From contig OX328096.1 in the NCBI GenBank assembly GCA_946811185.2, positions 52,404,252-52,468,251 on the forward strand: 64,000 nt of DNA, given 5' to 3'. This stretch comes from Hippopus hippopus (Eukaryota > Mollusca > Bivalvia > Cardiida > Cardiidae). The notes under the pieces are model-generated. The model was not told where the DNA came from, searched no databases, and saw only the letters and a program-made list of their open reading frames with translations. Position 1 is the first letter of the stretch. Each line of letters begins with the position of its first letter. Below are positions 21,930 through 32,047 of the stretch, piece after piece. Position numbers and translations under genes: made by a program.

Positions 21930-21959
21930 AAAGTGTATTACATATTATGAAACACCCTG
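21930..21959 (-). repeat. Right terminal inverted repeat of the mariner
   Basis: Ends CATATTATGAAACACCCTG, followed by TA. Confidence 0.92.
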
Positions 21960-22015
21960 TATGTACGAAATGCATGTGTATGCATAAGTATTCAATAAAA
22001 TCTTGAATCTTGAAT

Positions 22016-22130
22016 CATTCGGCGCGAGTACTGGTGTAGTTCCAAAGAAGCAGAATCGAGAGAGATAAGTAAGAACTTGTTTCTCAATCGATGTAAAATA
22101 AATATGTTTAGATTAACATAAAACTTCACT
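22016..22130 (+). mobile_element. 5'-truncated SINE, family of copy 1
   Basis: Begins CATTCGGCGCGAGTACTGG and contains AAGCAGAATCGAGAGAGA and GTTTCTCAATCGATGTAA, as in 2,830-3,045. The tRNA-like head is missing. Confidence 0.65.
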
Positions 22131-22195
22131 GTTGTAATATTTTATCTCTCAAAGGTGTCCATTGCTTCTGTTTCTTTCCAAAACCGATTTATTAC

Positions 22196-22404
22196 TTAAC
22201 CTATAACCTTCAAAATACGTGAAATGAAACTTTTAAGCCCGTACTAAAAAACCCAAATGTTACTTCAAAGTTATTTTTGTGGGAAAAATAACCCCTTATT
22301 GGATAGTGTAGATCCAAGATCAGACTGTACGTTCTGTGTTGTCTGATCTTGATCTGCACTGCCGCTAAAGTTCCTTGAGTCACTCCTAGCAGCCTAAGGT
22401 TTAA
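22196..22404 (-). mobile_element. Family B MITE
   Basis: CTTAACCTATAACCTTC at the left, hairpin at 22,315-22,350, GCAGCCTAAGGTTTAA at the right. Confidence 0.65.
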
Positions 22405-22490
22405 TCTTTCTAAGGTTTATACACAATATATCTTTCTTTTATCAGTGTAGTGAAATACACATATCTCTGAAACTAAAAAAAGAATAATTT

Positions 22491-22615
22491 TAATCCTTTC
22501 AGAGCTATACGCATAGACAATATTAGGTCTTGAAGGTGGCGTAGATCAAGATCTGGGTGCATAGTACGTGCAGCCTAGTCTTAAAATTTAGCTAGCACAG
22601 TCTCCAACGGTACAA
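22491..22615 (+). mobile_element. Family B MITE, decayed
   Basis: TTAATCCTTTCAGAGC, GGCGTAGATCAAGATCTGG and an imperfect hairpin. The distal half is absent. Confidence 0.45.
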
Positions 22616-23277
22616 CCCCACTACAAGGATACTGGTTTTTGGAAGGCGAGATTTTCATTCTCGCCTTCATATGTCGCCGCTCGGCTGTTTGCTGCAAATG
22701 CCTCTGAACAGTATTATCCAAACGCCTTTCAAATAGTTTGATATTTCTCGAGTACATAAGAACAAAATCATGTCGAGACCATCGTAAATTTAATCAGAAC
22801 AACAAGAAGAAACTTCAATTTTTTAGAAGGAATGAAATCGAATTCTTGAAAAACATCTTTTTGTCAAATGCAAAATACTTTGGATCAGTTGATTGTTACG
22901 ATGGTGTTGCTACAGCAACAAATAAACTGTAATTGTAGTAAGCCAATAGAAAACTACTAAAATGACGTCATTGGACCTACTTCTACTCCACAATGCATAA
23001 ACAACTAATCAATCGGATAGCTCTTTTTGAATGACGTGTCGCTGACAGGCCTCTTTTCTCTGTTGAGAACATTGTTCTGTCTATGAGAAATAAAATTTAA
23101 ATGAAATAAATTCTTAAATAAAGTCAGATCGTTTCTTTCCTTATATACGAGTATGATCGGACTTTATTTGTCAAAATGACATTAACATGATCTGTAACCT
23201 TTTTATAACACCATATAGTTTTAACTTCTTCTTTTGATCATCACGGTGCTTAACGTTCAGCAATCATTCATAAATAT
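22616..23277. other. Unassigned stretch
   Basis: A small hairpin (GAAGGCGAGA / TCTCGCCTTC, about 22,637-22,663) is present. A 64-residue frame (22,738-22,932) has no recognisable domain. Confidence 0.4.
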
Positions 23278-23507
23278 TTAACCCTTTACCACTCAATGCC
23301 GACTTGTAACGACTCTGAAAAAGCAAGCTTTTGAAAACATTATGGGAAGTGGGGAAACTGCTGGAAACCGGCATTTTCTCCTTTAACCACACGGTTTTCT
23401 ACCCTATCAAGAACAAATTTCGTCATTTGGGCCACCCTGAGTTTTTCGTCTGCAAATGCTTTCAATTTCAACTTAGTCTGAAAGTTCGTCGTAAGGTAAA
23501 GGATAAA
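23278..23507 (+). mobile_element. Family A MITE
   Basis: TTAACCCTTTACCACTCAATG at the left, an imperfect hairpin at 23,331-23,395, GTAAGGTAAAGGATAA at the right. Confidence 0.7.
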
Positions 23508-23543
23508 CGCTTATTATTGTGAATTGTTAACGCAATCACTTAC

Positions 23544-23862
23544 CTCCATCATCATTAAAATTGAAATCTTTATGTAATATAATCCATTTATTTTCCTCGA
23601 AAAAATTTCCTTCAACTACACTTTTTTTTTTTTCAAAACTGAATGACACAATGATAAAATTGTCTTGACACTGAGAATCCCACTGTCCTAGAATGCATCG
23701 GACGTGTTCATGTTTTCCTAAGGACACAGACCAAGGGCCTATATCTGTGTAACTGTACACGATATATTGTTGTCGAACAAAGGAATAGGGTGTATCAATG
23801 CACTGACGGGTAGGCAACCATTTTTCTTTCATGTTTGCCGACAACATGGACAAGCTGAACAT
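23544..23862 (-). CDS. Possible exon of an unidentified minus-strand gene
   Basis: About 106 codons are open on the minus strand and end at a strong donor (GGAG|GTAAGTGATT, plus-strand 23,533-23,547). The product (for example YIVYSYTDIGPWSVSLGKH, HVRCILGQWDSQCQDNF) is mixed in composition and unlike translated simple sequence, but I recognise no family. The 5' boundary is unclear: it could be the ATG at 23,862 or a weak acceptor just inside it. No partner exons were found. Confidence 0.25.
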
Positions 23863-23907
23863 ACATTCCGGTTACGTGGGACTAATGAAACACAAGCGTT
23901 AATGTCA

Positions 23908-24123
23908 GTGAACCCTTAGACCGCTTAGAACGTCTGTCCCTTTGGCAGACAAGGAAGATGAATCTATGGTCTGCACAAAATATGTAATCTTATGTCGGAT
24001 CTACAGTGTGGGCTACCTTGTAATAATCCGACCAAAACAGCCGTGGGTAGAGTTGTAATAATGAAGCATTCTTCCCGATATGAATAATGCCAATTTCATT
24101 AATCCAGCGCTCTAATGGTTAAC
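23908..24123 (+). mobile_element. Family B MITE, diverged
   Basis: GAACCCTTAGACCGCTTAG at the left, a weak hairpin near 23,960-24,003, GCGCTCTAATGGTTAA at the right. Confidence 0.55.
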
Positions 24124-24199
24124 AGGGTCATAGATTACAAGAATCGTATAAACACGGAACATCCTCGGACGTCCCTCATGGGACCTACGAAGTCACCCG

Positions 24200-25460
24200 T
24201 CAAATGATGAAGGTTATCCTTAATAGAATGGTAAACATTGTGCGAAACGGAGAAAATGTTCGTTGCCAGTATTTTCTCATGTTCCTGCAATGTTTAAAAA
24301 AACCTTCCTTTTTTTAAAAGCCCCATTCTTTAAGGTCATTAAAACTCAGCACATCTAAAGGTTTAAATCTCTGTTTTTGAACACTGAAAGGAGTTTGTTT
24401 TGAAAGTCTTTCATTCTTGATAAAATATAATTGAAATAAAATGGTAAAGAATTAAAAAAAAAAAACCTTTTTACCAAAAGGCAAAATTTTGACAACCTCA
24501 TGGGGAAAAAAAAATCTTCGAAATACTTTTGGAAAAGGAGAAAATGCTAGTAACCAGTATTTTCTCCCTTTACCACTATGTTTTGTACTCTTTCATAGCC
24601 AAACGGCACATTTTCAGCTGCTCTTAAATTGTCATCTGCTAATGACTTTAATGTAGACGGCTCTAAAGTTTTGTTATTTTGTAAAGGGTTTTGTAAAGGG
24701 TTACTAAGATGGAAAACATTGTGGGAAAGTTAAAAAAAATGTTGATTACCAGAATTTGCTCCTTTTCCTACAATGCTTTCAAAAGCCCCTTCCTCAAGAT
24801 TATTAAAAGTTAGTATTGTGATTTAAAAGGCTAAATATCAGTTTCTATACTCTAAAAGGCACCTTTCTAGAAACTCTTTGCTCTCTCAACAAAATTGTCT
24901 TTAAATTACAGTTTTAGACCTATCAAAATTCAATACATTTTCAAGCAAAAACTATTCTTTAATCCTTTACCCTACCGTACCAAGTACTGTTTTAACAACC
25001 CTGAGAAAGAGGCCATTTAAAATCTTTATTTTGAAAAGGAGAAATTTTCTTATCTCTTTACATGAAGAAAGAAATTCAGACTTGTCAAAATTGGATGCAT
25101 TTTCAGGCAACAACTTAGATCTGGCTCCATTGATGGAACCTATCTGAAATAGGATGGAAAATATTTTAGGAAATGAAGAAAATATCAGTTAGCGCCAAAT
25201 TCTCCTTTTCACGCCAAAAGTTCGCAAGCCTTCTTCCCAAAGGGCTTTTAAACTCATTATTGTGTTCTACATGTATATGGTTAAATATAAGTTTCTATAC
25301 AATGAAAAAACATATACTGATAAGTCGAAACTCTTTGCCATCACATAAAAATTGAATTGTCCTTCAAATGAAATGGCAAAGAGTTTCAAAAAAGTCCTTT
25401 TAAATATTTTTCACCATATTTTCACAAGTCTTCTTCCCCAAGTTTGTTAAAACTCAGGAA
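24200..25460. mobile_element. Cluster of decayed, partly nested family A copies
   Basis: Family A hairpin arms or ends recur at about 24,236-24,300, 24,530-24,590, 24,712-24,780, 25,020-25,070, 25,150-25,215 and 25,395-25,440. TTTACCA/GTAAAGGG termini are scattered between them. Boundaries are too eroded to define single elements. Confidence 0.5.
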
Positions 25461-25649
25461 AGTTAAACTGGTCTCCATTGCACATGAACATTGCACAACC
25501 CTATACACTTTGCTGTATCAGGAAAGGTGATTAAACTACAGAAAAATGTATCGCAATATGTTGTGCCTATTCTAAACTCGCCTTCCAACTGTACTTTCAG
25601 TACTTTGATTAAGTATACGTATCCATCTCGTAGATGATGGATTGTGATA

Positions 25650-25820
25650 TCGTTTATCCCTTTCAGCGCAATGGGCAAAAACAGAAGCTCTCACGGACAG
25701 CTTAATATGTGAGGATCAATTTTCAAATAAAGTGCAGCCTGATCTTGGATCTTTACCGTCCGTTTGTTTAGTTATGTTTATTAGACAATCAAATCATTTT
25801 CAGTGAATCTCAGCTGTCGA
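25650..25820 (+). mobile_element. Family B MITE, decayed
   Basis: ATCCCTTTCAGCGCAATGGG, CTCACGGACAGC and GTGCAGCCTGATCTTGGATC. The left hairpin arm is lost. Confidence 0.45.
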
Positions 25821-25854
25821 GAGAGGTAGAATTTATATGACCAATAGTCTGGCT

Positions 25855-26075
25855 ATGGGCTTAGTGCATGTCCGTGATGCATTATACCAAGCAAGTCATT
25901 ACATAATGATAGACCCATAAAGTCCATCTAGTCTACCGATTGACTGAATCTTGAGGAAGAGTTGTCCTTTGACAGGCAGAAATTTTACCAATAGCAAAAA
26001 ATTTCGCAGGTAGACATAGGTCGATACTTTTTGCACATGCATTAAACCCCTTTTTCACAGAGCATGAGTCATTTA
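25855..26075 (-). mobile_element. Family C element
   Basis: GATGCATTATACCAAGCAAG and GATTGACTGAATCTTGAGG run in reverse orientation; right TIR TTCACAGAGCATGAGTCAT. Confidence 0.62.
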
Positions 26076-26079
26076 TTTG

Positions 26080-26918
26080 CGGCATTGAAAGAACCGAATT
26101 ATCACACCTTATATTTGTAGCAGTCAACGTGAATTCAGATTTAAAACATGATTACACGTGAAAACACAGTGACAAAGGGGGGAAAATGCGCATTATGAGG
26201 AGTTCACCGTTTTGCAACAATTATTTTATATAGTGGTCTGCTTTACGACGGAAAAAGTCGTTTGTAGGAGGTTATAACTTATATAATTTATCGCTACACT
26301 TTCGTAATTGGAGAGGTCATCAGACCTCTCCAACAGTGGTGAGTTTAAAAGGCAGACTGCCACAGAATTTGCTGTCTAAATCTATTTCTCTTGCGAAATT
26401 GTTCTGATACACAGTCTGTTTCGTCATTGTTTTGTAAATAAAGCGAAATCAAAAAACCGAAACAGGAAATAGACGTGGTTTATTTTTATATGACGAATTT
26501 CAGAAAAGATTTGTTATCTTAATTTGCCATGGCTGCAAATGACCTCCCAAACAATTGTAATTTTTCATTTTTTCATTAAGCAAATAAATCTAAGCAGAAG
26601 AAAAAATAAGAATAATTTCGTTAAAAAAGAGAAAGAAGACCGCTGGACAAGATCATGCGACTTGAAAACGCGGCAAGAAGGTCAAATGACCGTCATGTAA
26701 AGCATATGAGGTTTCTAAGCGGCGGCTTTTTTACTTGTTTGTTTACATGTACCAAAATATATTGAAATTAAAAGCCAATAAACTATTTGAAAACATTGAT
26801 GCTGACCTCTCCTGGCTTCTTTTGTAAAGAAGCCAACTTGTATTACATGGAGTGAAAAATGTACAGTTCGACCTTGACATTCCAGCTGTCATACCGGAAG
26901 GATCCCCTGAGGAATACG
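26080..26918. other. Unassigned stretch
   Basis: A perfect small hairpin (TTGGAGAGGTC / GACCTCTCCAA) lies near 26,309-26,334. An 82-residue minus-strand frame (26,743-26,991) has no recognisable domain. Confidence 0.4.
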
Positions 26919-27144
26919 AACTTAACCCTGAATATGCTAGAACCAACCTAAGTTGTTGTTGCTGACGGTATAGATCAAGATCTGACTCCAAAATAGTACA
27001 GTCTGATTTTAGAACTTAGATGTCCGTATCTTTGATACATTTTCTGATAAAAAAAAATACCTCGAAATAGCAATATTTTGAGTTTGTTTTTTTTTTTCAA
27101 GTTGAAAGGTATACTTTTCACAAATTCTGCGCTATAAGGGTAAA
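26919..27144 (+). mobile_element. Family B MITE
   Basis: CTTAACCCTGAATATGCTAG, GGTATAGATCAAGATCTGAC with an imperfect hairpin, GCGCTATAAGGGTAAA at the right. Confidence 0.58.
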
Positions 27145-27298
27145 GATCCTTGTAAAAAAAGGTATTGTCAGACTTTCGTAATGCATGATGTAAAAAAATG
27201 TGTGTATTAGGAGGTAATTATTTCAAAGTCATTTTTTTTATTTGCAATCGTATTTTCAAAAGCCTTTTGTTGTAGGCCTATTGGAGGAAAATTTAACC

Positions 27299-27567
27299 AA
27301 ATGTGCCATGTTCTGTGAAAAGAGGGTTTGTGCATCAGCAAAAAAGTATCGACCAAGGTCAGCCTGCGCAGTCCGCGCAAGCTGACCTGAGTCGACACAT
27401 TTTGCTATTGATCAATTTTCTGCTTGTCCAAGGACCAGTCTACCTCATGATTCAGTCGGTTGTTAGACAAAATGGATTTTATGGATCCATAATTATGTGA
27501 TGACTTGCTTGGTATAATGAATCACGGGGATGCACTAAACCCCTTTTTGCCAGAGCATGGCTCAAAC
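27299..27567 (+). mobile_element. Family C TIR element, full length
   Basis: GTGCCATGTTCTGTGAAAAG to CCAGAGCATGGCTCAAA. The hairpin GTCAGCCTGCGCAGTCCGCG and the body CATGATTCAGTCGGTTGTTAG are intact. It lacks the TTAA used by nested copies elsewhere (here GGGTTTGTGCATC). Confidence 0.75.
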
Positions 27568-27727
27568 GAATCGTCCACTTATAGTCTCTATGTCCGCGTG
27601 TACCTGCGTGTGCCGTAGCTTAGCATGGGATAATCAGTCAACCTATGAAATCGTTACGATATGGGGAACCTGGGATGAATATCAAGTCACTATTCGGCAA
27701 TTCTGAAAATGTGGGTCAAAAGGCCAT

Positions 27728-27956
27728 TTAACCCTTTACCACACGGCAAAATTTAAGACCTATCTAAATTGAAAGCATTTGCAGACGACAATTTCATAAT
27801 GGTTCAAATGACGCAACTTTTCTTTGATAGGGTAGAAAACTTTGTGGGAAAAGGAGAAAATGCTGGTTACCAGCATTTTCTCCTTTTCCCACAATGTTTT
27901 CAAAAGGCCTCTTTTTTAGGGGTGTCAAAAGGCGTCATTGTGTGGTAAAGGGTTAA
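27728..27956 (-). mobile_element. Family A MITE, best preserved copy
   Basis: TTAACCCTTTACCACACGGC to TGTGTGGTAAAGGGTTAA. The 67-base palindrome at 27,835-27,901 has one mismatch. Terminal repeats pair over TTAACCCTTTACCACAC. Confidence 0.85.
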
Positions 27957-28059
27957 ATAGTTGCAGCAGTCCCATGTGAGAGCCAACATACTCTAAAAAC
28001 CCGAGACGATCGCCATATACATGTAGTTACGCTGTAAGCTCTCTGGTGTCTTTTTTTTC

Positions 28060-28281
28060 TTCAGCAGACGACAAAATTTTAGATTCTCTAAATTGAACGC
28101 ATTTTGCAGATGACAAATCAAATGTGTGTCAAATGCTGAGATTTGTCTTTTATATAGAAGGAAACATTGTGGAAAAAAGAGAAAATTTTTGTTGCCAGCA
28201 ACTTTTCCACTCTGAAAATGTTTTCAAAAACTCTTTTCATCACGAGAGTCGTTAAAACTCGGAATTGGGTGGTAAAGGGTT
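28060..28281 (-). mobile_element. Family A MITE
   Basis: GCAGACGACAAAATTTTAGA, a shortened hairpin at 28,164-28,222, GGTGGTAAAGGGTTGA at the right. Confidence 0.65.
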
Positions 28282-28282
28282 G

Positions 28283-28500
28283 AGAAGACGACTTTGAAAA
28301 CGTTAGACATGTCCAAACTGAAAGTGTTTACAGACGACAAATTCATGATTGAGTTTACCTTTGAAATGTTAAAAAAAAACATTGTGGGGGAAAAAGGAGA
28401 AAATGCTGGTTACCAGCATTTTCTCCTTTTTCCCCACAATGTTTTAAAGAGCCTTCCCTCTCAAGCTTGTCAAAACTCAGGATTGTATGTTAAAGGGTTC
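28283..28500 (-). mobile_element. Family A MITE, head-to-tail with the previous copy
   Basis: GACGACTTTGAAAACG, a perfect palindrome at about 28,378-28,443 with a slightly longer G run, TGTTAAAGGGTTC at the right. Confidence 0.7.
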
Positions 28501-28934
28501 ATTCTAATGTAATAATTTTAAACCTTTGACACCTTCAGGAGCTCACACTTTGACATCAATCATTATCATGCAACTGTTGTAACAGTTTAAAAAAGTACTT
28601 CTGTCCTTAAATGTATACGAGGATTGAATTGACCTTGTACATTGGACTGTCAGCAAATAAAATTCTATGGTAAACTATGACGTAGACGTTATAACAACAG
28701 CAAAACAAAACATGTACTTAAAGTGTGAAAAAAGGGCCTACCCACCACAGGCAGTTGTTTTCCTGTAAACTTCGCCCCCTATAATCTAATATGTAAGACT
28801 TATTCGTTAGGTTACAGAAAACAAAGTTTGTCAAAAACAACGTGTCTGCGCTGACCACCCAGGGCTTTTTGCGCTGCTGTCGATTTAACGTGATCTATGT
28901 CGAAAAAGCGTGATTCTTCAATTTTACTAAGAGA
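28501..28934. other. Unassigned stretch
   Basis: Non-coding between two family A copies. Nothing recognised. Confidence 0.5.
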
Positions 28935-29153
28935 TTAATCCTTTAACAACAAACGCGAATTTAACTACCCCTTTTGAAAACATTGTGGAAAAAGAACAAA
29001 ATGCTGGTAACCAGCATTTTGACCTTTTCCCTCAATGTTTTCTACCCGGTCATTCAAATACAAAACTCATCATTTGAACAACACTGAATTTGTCGACTGC
29101 AAATGCTTTCAATTTTGAAAAGTCCAAGATTTTGTCGTCTGGTAAAGAGTTAC
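28935..29153 (+). mobile_element. Family A MITE
   Basis: TTAATCCTTTAACAACAAACG, hairpin at 28,976-29,041 (GACC for TCTCC on one arm), GTCGTCTGGTAAAGAGTTA. Confidence 0.75.
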
Positions 29154-29394
29154 ATTAGTACCACTTGGGTTGAATTTGCAGCAGACGACCTTGAAAGCAT
29201 CCTTGTCAAATATGGATGATATTTGTAAATTACTGTTCATTAAATGGACTTAAATGAAAACTTTACGGGCTCGTTGGCTACTTTTGCCAACATTTTTGAA
29301 AAAGTGGTCTGATTTCCAGACGCACAAAATCTTCTGGAGGAAAAGTAGATTAGACTTACATCAAACTATCCCGTGTTATATCGACGCTGGGATT

Positions 29395-29575
29395 TAAAGA
29401 CTTTAAAAGCATCGTGGAAAAAGGAGAAAATGCTGGCAACTAGCATTTTCTTCCTGTTCCCACAATGTTTTCTACCATTTCATAGACGTTTCTAGAGTTT
29501 TAGCCCCATATTATCTGGAAATACAAGTTCTTTTCAATTAGGAAAATACAGCAATTTTGTTATCTGGTTCCAAAT
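29395..29575 (+). mobile_element. Family A MITE, eroded ends
   Basis: Hairpin at 29,408-29,472 with GCTGGCAACTAGC centre. The flanking arms are degraded. Confidence 0.5.
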
Positions 29576-30111
29576 TAATCATTCTTTCGTCAGTTGACTA
29601 TGTAAGGTTCTCTACCTGCGTATTTTTCCCCGAGGAATTGATGATAGTCACTGCGACAGATTCATTCCACACACAGGGCTGATCATTGTGTCGACGAGGG
29701 TTCCTCGTATATGGGGAAAGTATCTAGTGTTTTAGAAAAAAAGGTACTGGTAGAAGAAACTCCAGGAAAGTATACTGTATACGTGGATATATACGCGTGT
29801 TGAAAATGTTTGCAAATACAAGACACTCGTTATTTGTTGGTATACTTGTGGCAAAATATGCGAACAGAAAAGTTTGCGAATTTTTCAAATTCGCGAAACT
29901 GCAAAAATTTCCACGTTGCAAAAATTTCCACTTATACAATACTTAGGTTCACTTGCCACCGCGATATAACTGAAATAATGTTGAAAACGGTATCAAACAC
30001 AATACGAACACATGAACAAAGCACGTTTTGGATTGTACCAATTCGATCTTATTCGCTTAAAAAAAAAAAATTAATGAACCATTAAACCAGTTAAATTGTC
30101 GAAATTAATTT
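29576..30111. other. Unassigned stretch
   Basis: AT-rich with a repeated AATTCGCGAAACTGC-like motif near 29,885. No supported feature. Confidence 0.4.
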
Positions 30112-30312
30112 TTCCGCGCAGGCTGACCTAGGTCGAGACATTTTGCAATTGGTAATTTTCTACATGTCCAAGAACCATTCTACCTCATGGTTCAGTCAGT
30201 TGTTGGACAAAATGGATTTTATGCATCCATATTTATATGATGACTTGCTTGGTATAATAAATGCATCATGGAGATGCATTAAACCTCCTCTTGCCAAAGC
30301 ATGAATCATTTA
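30112..30312 (+). mobile_element. Family C element, 5'-truncated
   Basis: Begins within the central hairpin (GCGCAGGCTGACCTAGGTCG). The right body and end (CCAAAGCATGAATCATTT) are present. Confidence 0.65.
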
Positions 30313-30540
30313 TACTGTAAAACTGATTTTTATTGACTTTCAGCTCTTAAAAGTTCGAAGAGGAGTTCAAGAAGTCCGTTCGAATCATCAATGTCGACGG
30401 GTTTTCAAAAAAATCGCTGAAATTTTCCACATTCCTCAAAGAGATAAAGGCACAGTTTGCATATGGCCCCAGTACTCTTTAAAAGTAAATGATTTAAGTT
30501 GCAACGTTTGGATGGGTGAACTGACTGCCGTGCGGATTTC

Positions 30541-30562
30541 TTTTTTTTTTTTTTTTTTTTTG
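30541..30562. repeat. Poly-T tract
   Basis: A run of 22 or so T just upstream of a family C copy. Confidence 0.85.
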
Positions 30563-30580
30563 TTTGTGTCACATAAATAA

Positions 30581-30810
30581 ATGAGCCTTGCTCTGTGAAA
30601 AGGGGGTTTAATGCATCTGCAAAAAGTATCGACCCAGGTCAGCCTGTGAAGTCCGCACAGGCTGAACTGGGTCGAAACGTTTTTGCCATATGTACATTTT
30701 CTACATGTTAGAAAGTGTATTTTAATGGATTTATAAATATGTGATGACTTGCTTGGTATAATGCATCATGGAGATGCATTAAACCCCCTTTTCCCAGAGC
30801 ATGGATCAAA
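30581..30810 (+). mobile_element. Family C TIR element, internal deletion
   Basis: ATGAGCCTTGCTCTGTGAAA to CCCAGAGCATGGATCAAA. The CAGTC...GTTGTTAG part of the body is deleted, giving about 230 bp. Confidence 0.72.
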
Positions 30811-31401
30811 CAGCATGGTGAGTATATATGTGGCTCGAGAAGGAATCCGTGCCGCCATAATTTGGCAGAAATAATCTTTAAACAGTGGTTAAAGGCAAAC
30901 AAAACTAAGAGTACACTTTTTCAGATTAGTTATCATCATTTCGAATTGTGCATAGTGCTCCGCATCAATTTGATGATCATCCAGAGTTTTCATTTTCTAA
31001 CTAAGCTCTAGTTCTTTGGTTTTATTTAAAACATCACTGTACAAATTTGGCATTCAAAGCTTTGTATGAAAGAGAATAATTGCTTAAAGAAACTCCATGT
31101 TTATATGTGCAACGACTTCACGCCCCAGCTGTGCATGATAGCTTTTTAAGACATGGAGGGAGGGCAAAGGAGCAATCATGTACTTGTAATACCATGTTCT
31201 CTATTTTGCTGAAAGATAACTTCCTCCCTTTTTCCTTTAATTGCTCGTCATGTATATAACCTGTGATAGGTTTCGGCTAAAATAAAAGAGATGCTTTAAA
31301 AAAGGCTAGTGATGCTTTCAAAATACTGACCATGAAAATGAGAGCAAAGTACCTTAAGTAGCGAGAAACAGCTTTTTTGCAAATAGAAAGTTTTTTTTTT
31401 T
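30811..31401. other. Unassigned stretch
   Basis: No supported feature. Confidence 0.45.
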
Positions 31402-31560
31402 AGTGTTGAGTGTTTTATGTCGTATTTATCGTATTTCACTTTCATTACGGCGGCAAGTGCACCTTCCCGTGCATTTTTGCAGTTTCTATACAGAAGACCC
31501 TGAGCTCCTAGAGTATGCGCGTATTACTGGTTGAAAAAATTAAAGTAACAACAGAAAGTA
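31402..31560 (-). mobile_element. SINE fragment, family of 12,430
   Basis: GTGTTTTATGTCGTATTTATCG, GGCGGCAAGTGCACCTTCCC and TTTGCAGTTTCTATACAG match that family's body. The head is absent. Confidence 0.4.
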
Positions 31561-31622
31561 TGGAAGGGTCCACTGACCTTCGTGACACCGAAATGATGTA
31601 ACAAACAAACAAACAAATTGAC

Positions 31623-31826
31623 TTAATCCTTTACCACACAGTCCGGAGTTTTAACGACTCTGAAGACGGCTTTTGAAAACATTGAGGAAAGATGAGAAAA
31701 TGCTGGTAAGCATGTTTTCTACCCTATCAAAGACAGAAAATATCATTTGAGCTACATTTATTTGGTCGTCTGCAAATGCTGTCAATTTGTTCTAATCCCA
31801 AAGATTGTCTTTCGGTAAAGGATTAA
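31623..31826 (+). mobile_element. Family A MITE with collapsed palindrome
   Basis: TTAATCCTTTACCACACAGT to GGTAAAGGATTAA. The palindrome is cut to GAGAAAATGCTGGTAAGCAT then GTTTTCTACCC, so one arm is deleted. It lies 22 bases past the stop codon of the Ly6-type gene. Confidence 0.72.
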
Positions 31827-31847
31827 TTCTACTTTCAAAATTATCTT

Positions 31848-32047
31848 TCATAAGTTAGACAAAGTAAGACTGATAATGCAAGATAGTATTAAGGCCACGT
31901 GTTGTGAAGTCCGCGATATTGTTGTCCCTTTGTTACAATTATCATAATGACATATTTGATAACACAAGGTTACGTTTACTCTGTGTGGAACACATCCATC
32001 ACCAATAGGAACCACTGTACAGCCTCGACTAAAGAACACAAGCGTAC
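31848..32047 (-). CDS. Ly6-type gene exon 3
   Basis: Acceptor TCTTTTTCAG precedes 32,047. Encodes residues 74-139 with the last five cysteines and the GPI-signal tail; stop TGA at 31,850-31,848. Confidence 0.82.

Larger units (their letters stand above)
20525..21959 (+). mobile_element. Complete DD41D mariner-like transposon
   Basis: Thirty-base terminal inverted repeats at 20,525-20,554 and 21,930-21,959 differ at one position. TA dinucleotides at 20,523-20,524 and 21,960-21,961 are the expected Tc1/mariner target duplication. One uninterrupted transposase gene fills the 1,435 bp element. It sits in sequence ending CAATAAAATCTTGAATCTTG (about 22,000), which looks like a retroelement 3' end. 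Confidence 0.93.
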
